From the NCBI RefSeq assembly GCF_000512585.2, contig NC_089245.1:124001-188000 (forward strand): a stretch of DNA of 64,000 nucleotides, written 5' to 3'. The notes under the pieces were generated by a model. That model was given only the letters and a program-made list of their open reading frames with translations, was not told where the DNA came from and searched no databases. A program made the translations under genes and the position numbers. Origin of the DNA: Kwoniella bestiolae CBS 10118 (lineage: Eukaryota > Basidiomycota > Tremellomycetes > Tremellales > Cryptococcaceae). The stretch's first letter is position 1, and each line of letters opens with the position of its first letter. Below are positions 36,551 through 48,440 of this stretch, piece by piece.

Positions 36551-39500
36551 ATGTCCCAATCCACCCCCAATCCCAACCCCCTAACCCGCCGAACCCCGCT
36601 CTCAGCGCCCATCTCCGTACCCACCACCCACCCAGTGCACGCCCAGGGAAAACAATACGTAGAATCAGAAGCAGATACCAAGCTCCGTACGCGATCCGAG
36701 GGACCCAACGGTCCACCTTCTACCGCATTTGGTGGGAAGAGACGAGGAGGTGCGGGATCAGCTGGGAAATTGGGTAAGAGGGAGTATGCGATTCTAGGGG
36801 CGATTACGCTGGTTGGGTGGTGGACTAGGATGTATAGGTTGGGGAGACCTGATAGTGTTGTGTAAGTTTGTTCTCCTCTCTCTATCTCTCACACGCTCAC
36901 ACACTGGCTCGTCTCTCGCGTAACGGTGTGATTCTCTTTGAACACCCGTTTTTCTTGATACGTATCGTGGATGTTGGTTTGGAGAATGTTCATAGCTGAT
37001 ATCTTTTGACTTTGACTTGACTTGGGACAGCTTCGACGAAGTGCACTTCGGTGGATTTGCTACCAAGTACTTGAAACGACGATTCTTCATGGATGTTCAT
37101 CCGCCTTTGGCAAAGTTGCTTATTACGCTCAGTGCGTGGGTGGGCGGGTTTGATGGGAATTTCGATTTCAAGGATATTGGGAAGTGAGTTTTACCTATTC
37201 TCTTTAGCTGAGATCCACCTATGAAGCAGTCCATATTCCGTCTAGTTACTACCTTCTAATGTCGAACGAGGTAGATTGGACATGATGCTAATCATTGGTG
37301 TCTGTGTCCATAGAGACTACATCGAACCTGGAGTACCATACATCACCATGCGATTCTTCCCTGCTCTCCTCGGTCTCGCTCTAATCCCACTCACATTCCT
37401 CACCATCATTTCCCTCCGATTATCCCTTGCCACTGCTATCCTCGGCTCACTCCTCATCGCATTCGAAAATGCCCTAATCACCCAATCAAGATTAATCCTT
37501 CTCGACTCGTTCCTCGTCTTCTTCACGGGTCTGACCACCCTATTCTGGGTCCGATTCAGTAATCATGATTCGGAGGGTAGGGCATTCACCAGACCATGGT
37601 GGTTCAACCTTACTCTTACTGGATTATCTCTCGGCGCAGTGGTATCGTGTAAATGGGTTGGACTATTTACTATCGCAATGGTAGGGTTCGGTACACTAAG
37701 ACAACTCTGGTTATTATTGGGTAATCTGAAAGTTACACCTAGACAATGGATCAAACATTTCGCTGCGAGGGCGCTGTGCTTGATTGTACTGCCCTTGACG
37801 TTTTACATGTTGATGTTTAGGATCCATTTTTGGATCTTGAACGAGTCGGGTGATGGGGATGGGTTTATGAGCTCGGAGTTCCAACATACCTTGCAAGGAC
37901 ATGGGATGGAAGATACTTATGCTGGTGGGTCACCCTTTCTGTTCTGATCACGATGTATCTCTCTCAGACACGTGGTTGAAAGGATGTCTATCATTGCGAA
38001 TGCAGCGAAATTGAAGAGAACGAAGCTGATCGTTTGCGTCCATTCCTTTACTCAGACGTATCCCTCGGATCTAAAGTCTCCATCCGACATGTCAACACCC
38101 AAGGAGGATACTTGCACTCGCACAACCACGCTTATCCCGGTGGATCCAAACGTGAGTCATCTTATTCTTCACAGGCTGCCTGAGTTCGCTGGGGTGTGAT
38201 CTCCACAATTCCTCGATGCTGATAATCACGATACACACTAGAACAACAAATCACCCTCTACCCCCACCGAGACGAAAACAACGTCTGGCGAATCGTCAAT
38301 GCCTCTGCGCCTGACGGTCCGGCCTCTTACCCCTGGGATGAGATCCCCACTGAATGGGTGTTGACTGGATCCAAGATCAGGTTGGAGCATGTCATCACTG
38401 AGAAGAGATTGCATTCGCACGATGTTAGACCGCCTGTTAGTGAGGTGGATTTCCAGAATGAGGTTTCGGGGTACGGGTTCCCTGGGTGAGTCTGGTTCTG
38501 TCTCCTCCTGCCTTCTGCTCGTCACGGCACGTAAGAGGTACCGTGTTTAATGAAAATAGGATATGAGGGTTGTTAATGGTTGAGCTGACGATCCATGTAA
38601 TACTCAGATTCGCCGGAGATGCCAACGACGACTTCGTAGTTGAAATTGCTCATCAAACGCGAGGTCGAAGAGATAGGTCTGCCAGACATAGATTAAAGAC
38701 CCTCCGGAGTCAATTCAGACTAAGACACGCTTTGACTGGATGTTATTTGTTTTCACATAAAGTTAAGCTGCCAGATTGGGGTTTCGAACAACAGGAGGTG
38801 CGTTAAATTTCTCCCTTGAGGTGATGTTGATATGATGGCTGATTGTATGGGGTAGGTAACATGTAACAAGAACCCTACGTGGGAGAACTCGTTGTGGTAC
38901 ATCGAGACCAACGAACACGCTCAATGTGAGTCAAGCATGTAATCATCCCTTCACATACCTGATATTGGCTCTTTGTATAGTACCCTTCGACGCTCAAAAG
39001 GTGAACTACGAGAAACCTTCATTCTTCGACAAATTCTCTGAACTCAACGCAGTCATGTGGAAGACCAATGCTGGGCTTACTGAACGACACGCTTATGACT
39101 CGAGACCTCAATCTTGGCCTGTACTTAGAAGAGGTATCGTGAGTTACTAACCTGTCCAACGTTCATAAGAGACATTGGGGTATGTAGCTGAGTGACGGTT
39201 GCGTTGCAGAACTTCTGGGTCCAAAACCATCGACAAGTCTACTTGCTTGGTAATCCCATGATTTGGTGGTCTAGCACTTTTGCTATTGCCGCTTACCTGG
39301 GTATCAGAGGATTGATGGTATTGAGAGCTAAGAGAGGTTACAGGGATCTCCATCAACGTAAGTCTCACCGCTTTTTCTCAACTCCTACCTATCTAGATGA
39401 GTATAGCAATCAGTGCTGATGTGATACCAAATGTACCCAGCCAAAATAGCATTCTACGACGAAGTATGCGCCTACCTCGTAATCTCCTGGGCACTGCACT

Positions 39501-40459
39501 ACCTCCCCTTCTTCCTCATGCAACGTCAACTCTTCCTACACCATTATCTCCCTGCGCTCTACTTCGCGGTACTGCTCTTCTGCACTGTATTCGATTATAT
39601 CACTTCTGCCATTCGACCGAGAACTCGAATCCAGGTCGCAGCTGTGATTCTGATCTTGGCGGTGTGGAGTTGGAATCACTGGAGTCCCCTCGCATATGCT
39701 GGGCCGTGGACTAAGGGGAAGTGTGAGAAGGGTAAATGGTTGAAGACTTGGGATTTCAGCTGGTAAGTTCGCTGATCGGATTAGACATTCTGGTCTCACA
39801 TATCGTAACTGTTCTGTATTGTAGACGAAATAGGTGATGCAGAGTGGGAGCTGACATTGCTATGATTCCAGTAACGACTTCCACGAAGACCTCGGAATGT
39901 ACAGAGCTGTCCCTGCTGTACCAAGTAGCAAGATCGATAGTGCTGTCGTTCCAGAAGGAGACGCAATCACCACCACCTTCGTCGTGAGTCCAGCTTAATC
40001 ATCCTCATCTGAGTTAGTTGAGTAGACACAGCTGACACACTTCATAATAATTAGGAAGAAGCCCCCGAACCCATCCACAACGCCTTTGAGCCCGTCGATG
40101 CACCCCCCGAAGAAAAGACTGTCGCCCCCGTCGGACCTCAGAACGAAGTCCAAATGCAAGAATCCACAATCGAAGTACCCCTTGATGGGGAAGCCGACGT
40201 GGGTAAAGCTGAGGATACTAGAGCACCAGTGGGCAACGACGCTGGTGCACCTGCCGTCACGGACAAGGAGGTTGATGAGGGCGGTTGGCACGGTGGTGCG
40301 GATGAGGACATGAATCATCCTCATGATGAGACGAGACAGGAGCCTGGTCAGGCTCCTATTGGAGTTGGGAGGGTGGAAGTGCCGGAGATGGAGTTGGATA
40401 GGGAGGGTGAGAGGCTGGTTGATGATCTGATGAGGGATGATGAGAGGGATGGACAATGA
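36551..40459 (+). CDS. PMT2: dolichyl-phosphate-mannose:protein O-mannosyltransferase
   Basis: About ten exons encode over 900 residues. It transfers mannose from dolichol phosphate to Ser/Thr in the ER membrane. Loop 1 carries the essential FDEVHFGGFATKYL (the Asp-Glu pair) and HPPLAKLL. The central lumenal part has MIR repeats: GGYLHSHNHAYP, RLHSHDVRPPVSE and GCYLFSHKVKLPDWGFEQQEV. The C-terminal membrane block has GINFWVQNHRQVYLLGNP and FLMQRQLFLHHYLPA, which place it in the PMT2 subfamily rather than PMT1 or PMT4. After WLKTWDFSCNDF it has an acidic Glu/Pro/Gly-rich extension of about 170 residues, longer than in yeast Pmt2. The basic N-terminus (GKRRGGAGSAGK) is cytosolic. PMT2 normally dimerises with PMT1. 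Cell wall and secreted mannoproteins are the targets. Confidence 0.93.
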
Positions 40460-40648
40460 TGATGCTGCATGTAGATTAGTGGTCGAAAGTGATAATGCAT
40501 CTGCACAATGATGGATCTGATACTTGAATTGCGATATATTGTACTGCACAATTGGGATTCCGATCTACTAATTTTGCATACGAATCAATGACGTCGAACG
40601 TCTAACACTCCCTCCTTCTCGCCTAGCAGGCAACGAGCAATTCCACAC

Positions 40649-41744
40649 TCACTTGAAGAACCCCCTTGAGAATTTATCTTCGATACTTTCCTCAATGCGT
40701 TCGAAGCTTTTCTTCGTCCGATCTGATAAATCTCTTTCGAATCTTCTGCCATTCTCTTCGAGTTCTGCTTCCATGCGATCAAGCCGTCTCTTCAAGTCGC
40801 TCTGACCAGTCATGTTGGTGGACTTGGTATCCGCAGGATCGAACGCCTCGTAACCTTGGCGGCTAGTGTCAGATTGAGTGTTGTTCCTGTTTCGATCATC
40901 AGCATGGAACAACGATTCGTTGTTTGCCTGTCTTGAGGTTCCAGAAGGCGAGAAAGTTCGTCTAAACGGGGCGATGGGTGCTTTTGGAAGACTTGGAAGA
41001 CTCGGAAGACTCGGAAGACCTGGAAGAGTTGGAAGACTCGGGAGACTTGGGAGACTTGGAGGACTTGGAGGACTGGGAGGACTGGGAGGACTTGGGGGGC
41101 TTGGGGGGCTTGGAGGATTGAGAGGGCTGTAAGCACTTGGTGGTCGTGGTGGCCTAGGTGCTCTCGGTGGTCGTGGTGGTCTTGGTGGTCTTGGTGGTCT
41201 CGGTGGTCGTGGTGGTCGTGGTGGCCTTGAGCCCCTTAGTGATCTGTTCGTTCCTTCCATACTTGGCGCATTGTTAACACTAGGAACAGACAGAGTATCA
41301 GCAACACGAGCGATACCACAAAATCAGACCCAAATACCTAGGGAGGTTGACTGTCCCTCGAGTTTTGACTCACACAGAAGCCGTTTCAGAACCAATCAGA
41401 GTATCAGCTCGACTCATATCGCTGACTACCGAAGGGGCCCTTGTCCCCGGCCCAAGGAGTGTAGAGCTTGTCGAGAAAGAAGACGGAGATTTGGGACGTT
41501 CAGAATCGATATCCATGGGAGTGAGCGTTCCCGAACTTGGAGTAGTGCTTTCACGTTCCCACGTGTCGCCACCCACTCTTATACTTGCCGTTCGACGCGA
41601 AGAGGTCCTGTAGGTGTCACCATCGGTCTGTTTGCCATATACCCCAAGATTCTTTTCGTCATCATCTGATAACACATAGGCGGCTTCAGGGCCGGTACTT
41701 TGCGTGAAAATTGATAATGGGGCTCGTGTCAGTCTTTGGACCAT
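40649..41744 (-). CDS. disordered proline-rich coiled-coil protein, family-2 paralog A
   Basis: Two exons (41374-41744 and 40649-41279) encode 333 residues of unknown function. The N-terminus MVQRLTRAPLS...EAAYVLSDDDEKNLGVYG is shared with the protein at 43874-44536. The middle is Ser/Thr-rich (TLTPMDIDSE). Exon 2 contains long PPR tracts, then PPS and PSL tripeptides encoded by a 9-nt tandem repeat, followed by a charged helical C-terminus (LKRRLDRMEAELEENGRRF) that should form a coiled coil. No signal peptide or membrane span. The PPR/PPS block is collagen-like only in composition; it lacks Gly. The coding end is followed by GTGAGTG, which could be a donor, but the only nearby acceptor would give a 30-nt intron, so the stop at 40649 was kept. 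Confidence 0.68.
40985..41226. repeat. 9-nt-period minisatellite inside a coding exon
   Basis: About 240 bp of degenerate 9-bp units: GGTGGTCGT-type units on the right encode Pro-Pro-Arg, and GGAAGACTC/GGAGGACTT-type units on the left encode Pro-Ser-Leu/Pro-Pro-Ser on the minus strand. Units keep the frame. The array is likely to vary in length between strains. Confidence 0.85.
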
Positions 41745-43349
41745 TTTGTATTCGGATCTCGCAGTTGAGACTTGTGGTGTTGTGAGGTTCTGACGCTGCT
41801 CAAGTTAGGAATGTGTGCATGAGGGTGAAGAAGAGTGTGGAACCGCAATACAGAGGGGCTCGGTAGCTCGATCTTTATATGTGCTACGAAGCTGGAATAA
41901 TGGCCACTTTCCGTTCGTTTGGCTTCTGCTAGAAGAGGCGGTGATCAAAGGAAGGAAGGTGTTTGAGTGTGGGAAAGAAGACTATGACGACTTATTTACC
42001 TCGATTCGAGACTTCGAATGGTCTGGACTCTCTGCTGGCTCGAGGAGCCTGGATCGAACAATCGTGAAAGGAGACCCGCCTCTGGTCAATCGTTAGGAAT
42101 GAAAGAAGGGTGTCATGTCCGGCACGATGGGGGATACGGAGATGATATTTTTGTGTATTCGTGGGAGGGGCGAGTGATGTAGCTTTCGAGACACGCTGGA
42201 CCCCTGCAATCAACTCACCCGAAGGCGAACATCATCAGTTAGAAGTCGAGGTCTCCGTCGAGATGCTTTCGTCATGGATCATGAGAGTTGTGGGAGTGGG
42301 CCGGGGGTAACGCAATGTGGCTACGTGATTCAGGGGGGGTGTTCAATCTAATGCACTGTGCATTTCCGGTGAGATACTCCAAAGATGTTTACGGGTTGCT
42401 CAGATCTTACGTTGTTAATTGAGAGACAAGGCATTGTAGAAACCAATGTTCGTCTGAAGAGTTCTCGCACATAGTCTAACTATCTTAAAGTGAAAAAGTT
42501 AGAGGCATCTTTATCACTTGTATGACCGTTTTGAAAGATCGGCTGTTTGCGGGGTTGAACTCATGAGTGGCGGTTGGGGACCAGCGGCGGATTGACTCCA
42601 AGATCACTGTTGACTTGCATATCATGATTGGATACGTGGAAATCGATATGAATGTTCAACCTTTCTGCTCCTTGTGATATTTGCTTCATTCTTGGTCATT
42701 CTTCCGCGATATCCATGGCTGGCAAATCAGATGACATGGACGTGGTCTCATCACCTGTACATTTCTCTCAACCCACTTCTTCCGTCGTACTTCCAGCTGC
42801 ATCGATGTGATCTCAATGGTCTGCAGCCATGAGAATGACTTCTCCCTTTGGGTGATCCAGTATCATCATCTCTGGCATGCGACGAGACTCAGGAGAGTAA
42901 TGCAAACTCTATGGATTGTACCGATCCAATTCGATTCATGCATCAACCGATTGAAACGCATTAGAAGGCGTCAATGTCAACCGTCCATTGGACCATCCAA
43001 AATCTCGTCGCCTTGATCTTGTGAATCATTCATTGCCCTAAAAGTCACCAGAGGATCAGACAAAAGTCTTGGGGTATGAAAGTGAATGCCCATCCGATGA
43101 GACTGACATTGAGCATGATGTTTCAGACCGTCGAATAATTCGCAGGAACAGCAGACGAGTTCATCTGAATCCCATCCCCTCACTTCTCAGAGAGCACATG
43201 CTGATCAACGGGAGTCGGCTGGGGTGTATCCCTCTGTTTCGCCTCCCAGCGGTTTCTCTTTACTTGAATTGATCTGCTGCCCACCGATTTTAGTCGTTCG
43301 AAGACGTGTGTATTCACGAGGATCAGTCCTTGATGAGAACATATAGAGG
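41745..43349. other. intergenic accessory region
   Basis: No gene is supported in 1.6 kb. The part near 42064-42200 resembles the upstream region of the second family-2 gene (about 44955-45106), for example a shared TGAAAGGAGAC at 42065 and 44956 and a shared CTTTCGAGAC, so promoter DNA was duplicated with the gene. Confidence 0.5.
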
Positions 43350-43354
43350 TCTCT

Positions 43355-43730
43355 TGTTATACACTTGACCTGGTTCACCACATCTTACCTTCCCTTGCTT
43401 CGGCTTTTGTTTAACCACAGCCGCTATCTGAAACAAGACAATGGTTCAGCCGTCGCGGCTTGTCTCAGCCGTCATCTTCATCTTCGCTTCCCATCTTCGT
43501 ACGCTTTGGGAAATCTTCGTAACCAGCTTAGTCAGCTTCGCTTCCCAAGAAAAGGTATATAAGCCCCTTGTATCTTTGTAGTGAATCTATGTCTCCCTCA
43601 GAGACAAAATATCATATGTTAATCTCTTCTTACTTTGCAACTCAATAAACCATCTTCGTCCATCGTACTAGCTTGCTTTGTCGGTAACCTCACTCATTCG
43701 TTGGCCCATCTTCGTCAGCGAACCATAACA
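43355..43730 (+). mobile_element. solo LTR of a retrotransposon
   Basis: The element starts TGTTAT and ends ATAACA, a perfect 6-bp inverted terminus of the TG...CA kind. It is flanked by identical 5-bp target duplications TCTCT at 43350-43354 and 43731-43735. Inside, in the order expected for U3-R-U5, are a TATA box TATATAAG (43556-43563) and AATAAA (43644-43649). Length is 376 bp. No gag or pol coding sequence is attached, so it is a solo LTR left by LTR-LTR recombination. The undamaged target duplication suggests a fairly young insertion. Confidence 0.85.
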
Positions 43731-43873
43731 TCTCTCCACGTATGCATATGCACGATATAGAACTAAACACTTGGACTACGATATCGATAAACATGACCTC
43801 TGTACTTGAATACGCCACTGACATGACCTTGCCAAAGGATAGTCAGATACAGAGGTAATAACGATCAATGCAA

Positions 43874-44536
43874 TTAAGCATTACGTTCGGCCAACATCCG
43901 GGCAAACTCATCTTCAGAGACATCACCTTGATGCATTACTGCTTCGCCAAACTCTTGATTATTAGAGTAAGTGTATTGCTTAAGAGAGGTCTCCTTACCT
44001 TGATGTTTGGTGGTGGGCGCCGAGGAATCGCTCTCGGGTGTTCCGAACATACCTGACCTGTCCATCTCGGGGAAGAAAGACGCCGAAGCCACGGCGGACG
44101 AGACGTCTTGCTTGATCGATTGTAACACAACATGCAAGGAGGGGAAGGCAGGCAAAGCTGGAAAAATGTTTGCATTGCCAAAAAAGTTGGTATTGCCCAA
44201 CAGGTTGGTATCGCTTTCCCTTCCGGAACGCCTGTTTTGGTTTTCCACGTACTTGGACATTTTGTCTGATGGACCGCTGGGCTCTCGCGTAAAGGCTACC
44301 AACGATGGAGAATCACTGGGTGGAGCAAGTTCCATTGGTGTAGCGCCTCTCGAAATACCTTCACGATTGGCAGTTTCAGTGGCAGTAGAAACACTTGCAT
44401 TTTCGGCGTCGCGTTCGTGAGTAACGAGCGATGAGGTCTTGAAGGTGCTTCCCCGGACATGGTTGCCATACACCCCTAAATCATCTTCCTCCTCTTGTGA
44501 TAGTGCATAAGCAGCTTGAGGAATCCTACTCTCCAT
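43874..44536 (-). CDS. disordered Ser/Asn-rich protein, family-2 paralog B
   Basis: A single exon encodes 220 residues from MESRIPQAAYALS. It is a paralog of the protein at 40649-41744: both have AAY-x-LS-x4-LGVYG, a TFKTSS/TYRTSS segment and a (T)PM-E/D-(Ser/Pro-rich) block, and here FPALPAFPSL stands where the other gene has its expanded Pro repeat. The middle has Asn-rich NLLGNTNFFGNANIF and the end is acidic (GDVSEDEFARMLAERNA). Similarity continues upstream of the chosen ATG (LVQKISPLASSS versus MVQRLTRAPLS), but the paralog's start ATG is TTG here (44576-44578). An in-frame ATG at 44713 would give a 279-residue form. No signal peptide; function unknown. Confidence 0.62.
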   Translation of the reverse strand: MESRIPQAAYALSQEEEDDLGVYGNHVRGSTFKTSSLVTHERDAENASVSTATETANREGISRGATPMELAPPSDSPSLVAFTREPSGPSDKMSKYVENQNRRSGRESDTNLLGNTNFFGNANIFPALPAFPSLHVVLQSIKQDVSSAVASASFFPEMDRSGMFGTPESDSSAPTTKHQGKETSLKQYTYSNNQEFGEAVMHQGDVSEDEFARMLAERNA

Positions 44537-45770
44537 AGTATACGACGACGATGCCAAAGGGCTGATTTTCTGAACCAAGGCGCCAGGCCGTGCGATATGG
44601 TTAATCTGCGTTGGGCAATGACTCACGCGATGGCAGTGAAGATACAGTATGTTATCAAGCTTTGGTTGTCTATTGGGGCTCTTCCAGCTTGACCGATTGG
44701 ACAAGTATTGCATGCAAATTCAAGGTATCAAAAGCCCAACGAATAGATAGTTAATATATGTCCAGTCAAGGTGTACTATTCGCCACCTTGCCTTCTTGAC
44801 TCTGAGTCGTAGTAGAGTTTGATGAAAGGAGGCAAGGTGTTTGGGGATACTGTACTGTAGCTTGGCACAAGACCAGCTTCACAAATTTGCCTGTATCCAT
44901 GACGCTCTCAAACACTCTCGAATCTCTGTCGACTCGTTGACCCTCAAAGGAAATTTGAAAGGAGACATGCCTTTAGCAGTTCGTCAGGAAGGCTTTGGGC
45001 ATGGTGTCACCTTTGATGCGGTGGGAAATGGGCGACGACGTCTGAGCTCAGTTTGTCTAAATTGTGGGAGTGAATACGTGGGGCGTAACCTTTCGAGACT
45101 GGTTGGAGACGATGAACACACGCAACGGTCATCAAACCCTGAAACGAGTGGCATAAATGTATCAAGATAAAGAATGACTGTCAACTGAGCAATTGTCGCA
45201 TCGGGTATCACCTTGCTTGATTGGTCAAGGCTTATCAAGTCATGTGACACTGAGATCGTGCTATCCAATTGGGGTTTTCGTATTCGCAGTATGGTCAGTG
45301 CGGCCATTGTCAGCGTGGTTGGAGCTATGTCTTATCACTGAGTTGGTTTTGCTGTACAAGCGATATGCGCTTTGTGCTGTGGAGAAATGAATCAATGTAT
45401 GCTAAGGGACGTAGTATTTGGACAAGCGAGGTATTCCTGGCTATCGACCTGATCAGACTTTGAGCTGCACGACGATAGAAACGGGGATGACCGTGAAGAC
45501 ATGTCATTGAAATCATTCAGAAATGTTTTACATGCAAGACTGTACTGTGGACATGACCATCTCAAGAGCCTCAAGTTTCACATGTCAAACCGTGCATATG
45601 TTCCATTTTCTCAATCGCTATCCTGTCTCCTTCCCTTCCTGATTTAGACCCCTCTCTCGTCCTCGTCTGTAGCTCACTTATGGTCATTCTGCTGCTGCTG
45701 TTTACGGTAAAAATAAGATAAAATAAAAATTCATTGCTTTGACCGCCCAACAAAGCGGCAGGGGTGGGCT
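44537..45770. other. intergenic accessory region
   Basis: 1.2 kb with no supported gene. The left part is the upstream region of the family-2 paralog B gene, similar in patches to that of paralog A. Confidence 0.5.
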
Positions 45771-46613
45771 CTAGCGTCGGTGGAAAAAAACTGTTAGTTC
45801 TTTCTCAGTGGAGTCCCCCCAACGCTGTTGAGCATTGTCACTGACAGAACTGCCGATGTTTAGTATTCGTGATTGTGGTGCACCTTTTTTTAGAAGTTGA
45901 TGCGCCTGGCCATAGCTCTGAATGCCCACATACACAGTATAGTACTTCTTTTTCATGGCATGTGTAAGGAGCGCCTTGGCGAATGCTTTTTCCTCCGGAG
46001 AGTACTCCATGTTGTCGACATAGTCGCAAGCCTTCTTGAGGCCACCTTGAGTGCCCGATCCATATTCGCTTCGTTCGCGATTCAGCGATGCTGGAACACT
46101 GGCACGTAGCACGGGATCTTCAAGACAGCGCATACTGAATATCTCGTTCACTCTTGGCCATTCGTCAACTGAAATCCTATCCGCCAAAATTTGTGCGCCA
46201 GATCCATGATTTTCGCAGCCTATACACAACATGACTGGGTCATCCGGGTCATTGGATTCATCTGACGGGAGTTGAATTTGAGTTCCCTTGCCTTCGATCG
46301 GACCGTGGATAAAAACGCTGCGTCCTGCCAAAAGGTTATCGATGACAGAGCGGTAATCGACAGTCGGACCCGACACATTGGACCCTAAGCTCGTTTGGAC
46401 CATGGGTTTGGTGTCACTTGATGGATCTGATTGCTCATCATTGGCGCCGTCGACCGTATCATTACCGTCTTCGTTCAGGGTCGATGTAGTCTGACTGCTG
46501 CCATACGCTCTGGGATGCCCAAATATCACATAACATAAAATATAGTTCCCCTGTCAGCGGTGTGGCCCGCACGTTGCAAGAAAACTTGACAAGGCTTACC
46601 CATGCTGTGTCAT
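45771..46613 (-). CDS. hypothetical protein, 250 residues
   Basis: Not recognised. Two exons: a 14-nt first exon (46600-46613, MTQHG) and 45771-46509. The join uses a GTAAGC donor and keeps the frame into AYGSSQTTSTLNEDG. The first ~60 residues are acidic and Ser/Asp-rich; the rest looks folded, with SVIDNLLAGRSVFIHGP, DDPVMLCIGCENHGSGAQ, a helical YSPEEKAFAKALLTHAMKKK and YYTVYVGIQSYGQ. Two Cys in LCIGCENH could bind metal but there is no second pair. No signal peptide or membrane span. It lies in the same accessory stretch as the family-2 genes, in the same orientation. The tiny first exon is my choice; starting in exon 2 would lose the N-terminus. Confidence 0.58.
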
Positions 46614-48440
46614 ACTGGGTGTCCTATTGCCTCGAAGACTTATTGGCTGGTGCGTTCTTCACCAAATGATGAGGATAGATGAGTTATATGGGCGAAGTAT
46701 TCAGTCTCAAGAAGAGTCCTTGGAGCTGAAGTGTGGAGAAAGAGGTGAGTCCAGAAGAGCAGAATGCCAGCTATTTATATGCGTTATTTTGGTATCTCGC
46801 CACCGAAGTGTCCATGACTATTCTTATGCTCGACTTCAGATATAAGTCTGCGTAGAAGACTTCTCAAAGATCCATTGTGTGATGACAGTGACGAAGGCGA
46901 TTCCTTCATTTGTACTGATGTAGCCCATGAGGCAGGCCTTCTGAAGACGCTCCAACGTATCACCTTTTGAGCAAATGCCTTCGCACGTCATGTTCATCTA
47001 ATTTGTAGATGTTTTTTTGGTGAGGCCTGGACCGAGCGAAGGGCTCTGATAGTACGCTCAATTTGTGAATTCGACAAGTGTAGATGGACACTACGTCACA
47101 AAGGGTCCCTACTCAAGAAGTGCAAATCGGTCTCGACTTGCCAAGGTAAGATCAGCCCCTGTACTTTCCTGTTGTCTTCGATCGATGACACGAGTGCTCG
47201 AAAAGAGTTCAATGCGGTGCATTGCAATAGAATGACTTCTTGTCATCATGACATGGACAATGCACGGTCACCTGTTTCCCTCTTCCAGCGAGACCCGTGA
47301 AAAATCAAAGGATGTTTGTGAAAAAGTGGTGCGCCGAAGACGTTGAGATGGCTCGAAGACTACGGTCACCCGTGAGTGGCAGCCATCTGTCAAGACTCCA
47401 AATGATACGTCAGAAGGAGACTTCAGTAAAAGATGATCGTCATACCCTCACTAGCTTCTGTGATTGAACTTCCAGGCGGTGGAGAACGCTCTGAGGCCCT
47501 CGCAACCAGGATGTACTGCATTGAAAGGACCCTGTCCGATGATCCTGCTCTGTGCGAAATGGAAATCCACGCCATTTCGAGGTGGCGTTGAAATCACGCC
47601 TACTTGGAATTCACACCCCATAACAAATAAGGAGTAAAATTGTCAATGGCTGTAAAACAACAACCAAGCTTGCAATTACCCCAAGACTTTGTCAGCAGTG
47701 TCATACTGACCTTGCAGCAGTGTAAAGTGCATTCTCTTGCTCAAACTTCTTCTGTGACATGCATACTAGGAATGCCCATTTGCAGTGGGCGTGGATTTCC
47801 ATTTTGCATAGTACTCAATCATCACAACCACGCCATTTCGAACTCGCGTGAAATTTCGAATCCGCACAAGGCAATCCTTTGGGATGGCGACTTCGCAAAC
47901 ATTTCTCATGCTAGCATCGTGCTTCACGTGAGTTTCCTGACGCTACTGTTTTTGCTGATGTGTCTACACGATAGAAGGGTAAATTTCAGGAACTGGAAAG
48001 GAAGACGAAGGCTTATATTTCTCATCTGAAAAGCTTTCAACATCCTCTACACCCGAGAATGTAGCACAACTCACACCGGTCTTGGCCCCTGTCCAGACCC
48101 CATGAGTGTTATACAACACAGTGAACCATGTGCGAAGAAACTGATATTCTGAACCACGTTCTATTGACATTGTGGCTCCAGAGGAACCGCTGCCTGGCAC
48201 GGGGAAATTTTCAGTCCAGCAAGTAGCTGCTTACAACCAAAAGGAACAGTTCTATATGGCTGATCGAATCGTTTTCACTACAGGAATCTGGACTTGTTGA
48301 TCGTATACGCAAGCGGCAAATAACGACTACAATCCATGGATCCCTGACGTCTGTATACCCGCCTTATGCCGTTTTATGTGTATGCTTCATAATTCCGGTC
48401 AAATGTCGTGAAGGGCTCTCATTTACAACCCTCATAATGG
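46614..48440. other. long intergenic accessory region
   Basis: 1.8 kb without a supported gene. Open frames at 47640-48029 (plus) and 47964-48200 (minus) overlap each other and lack domains or splice partners. A 14-bp repeat CCACGCCATTTCGA occurs at 47567 and 47828. Confidence 0.45.

Noticed and set aside
40601..40651. Possible further intron at the end of family-2 paralog A (GTGAGTG at the stop)
   Set aside because: The nearest AG would make a 30-nt intron, below the size of all others here.
47567..47841. 14-bp repeat CCACGCCATTTCGA, two copies 261 bp apart
   Set aside because: Only two short copies, no flanking similarity; could be chance or a weak trace of an old duplication.
47640..48029. 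129-codon plus-strand frame with a hydrophobic stretch
   Set aside because: Irregular composition, no domain, and it overlaps an equally weak minus-strand frame.
47964..48200. Minus-strand 78-codon frame that could be a last exon
   Set aside because: No upstream exon with matching phase could be found in the adjacent sequence.
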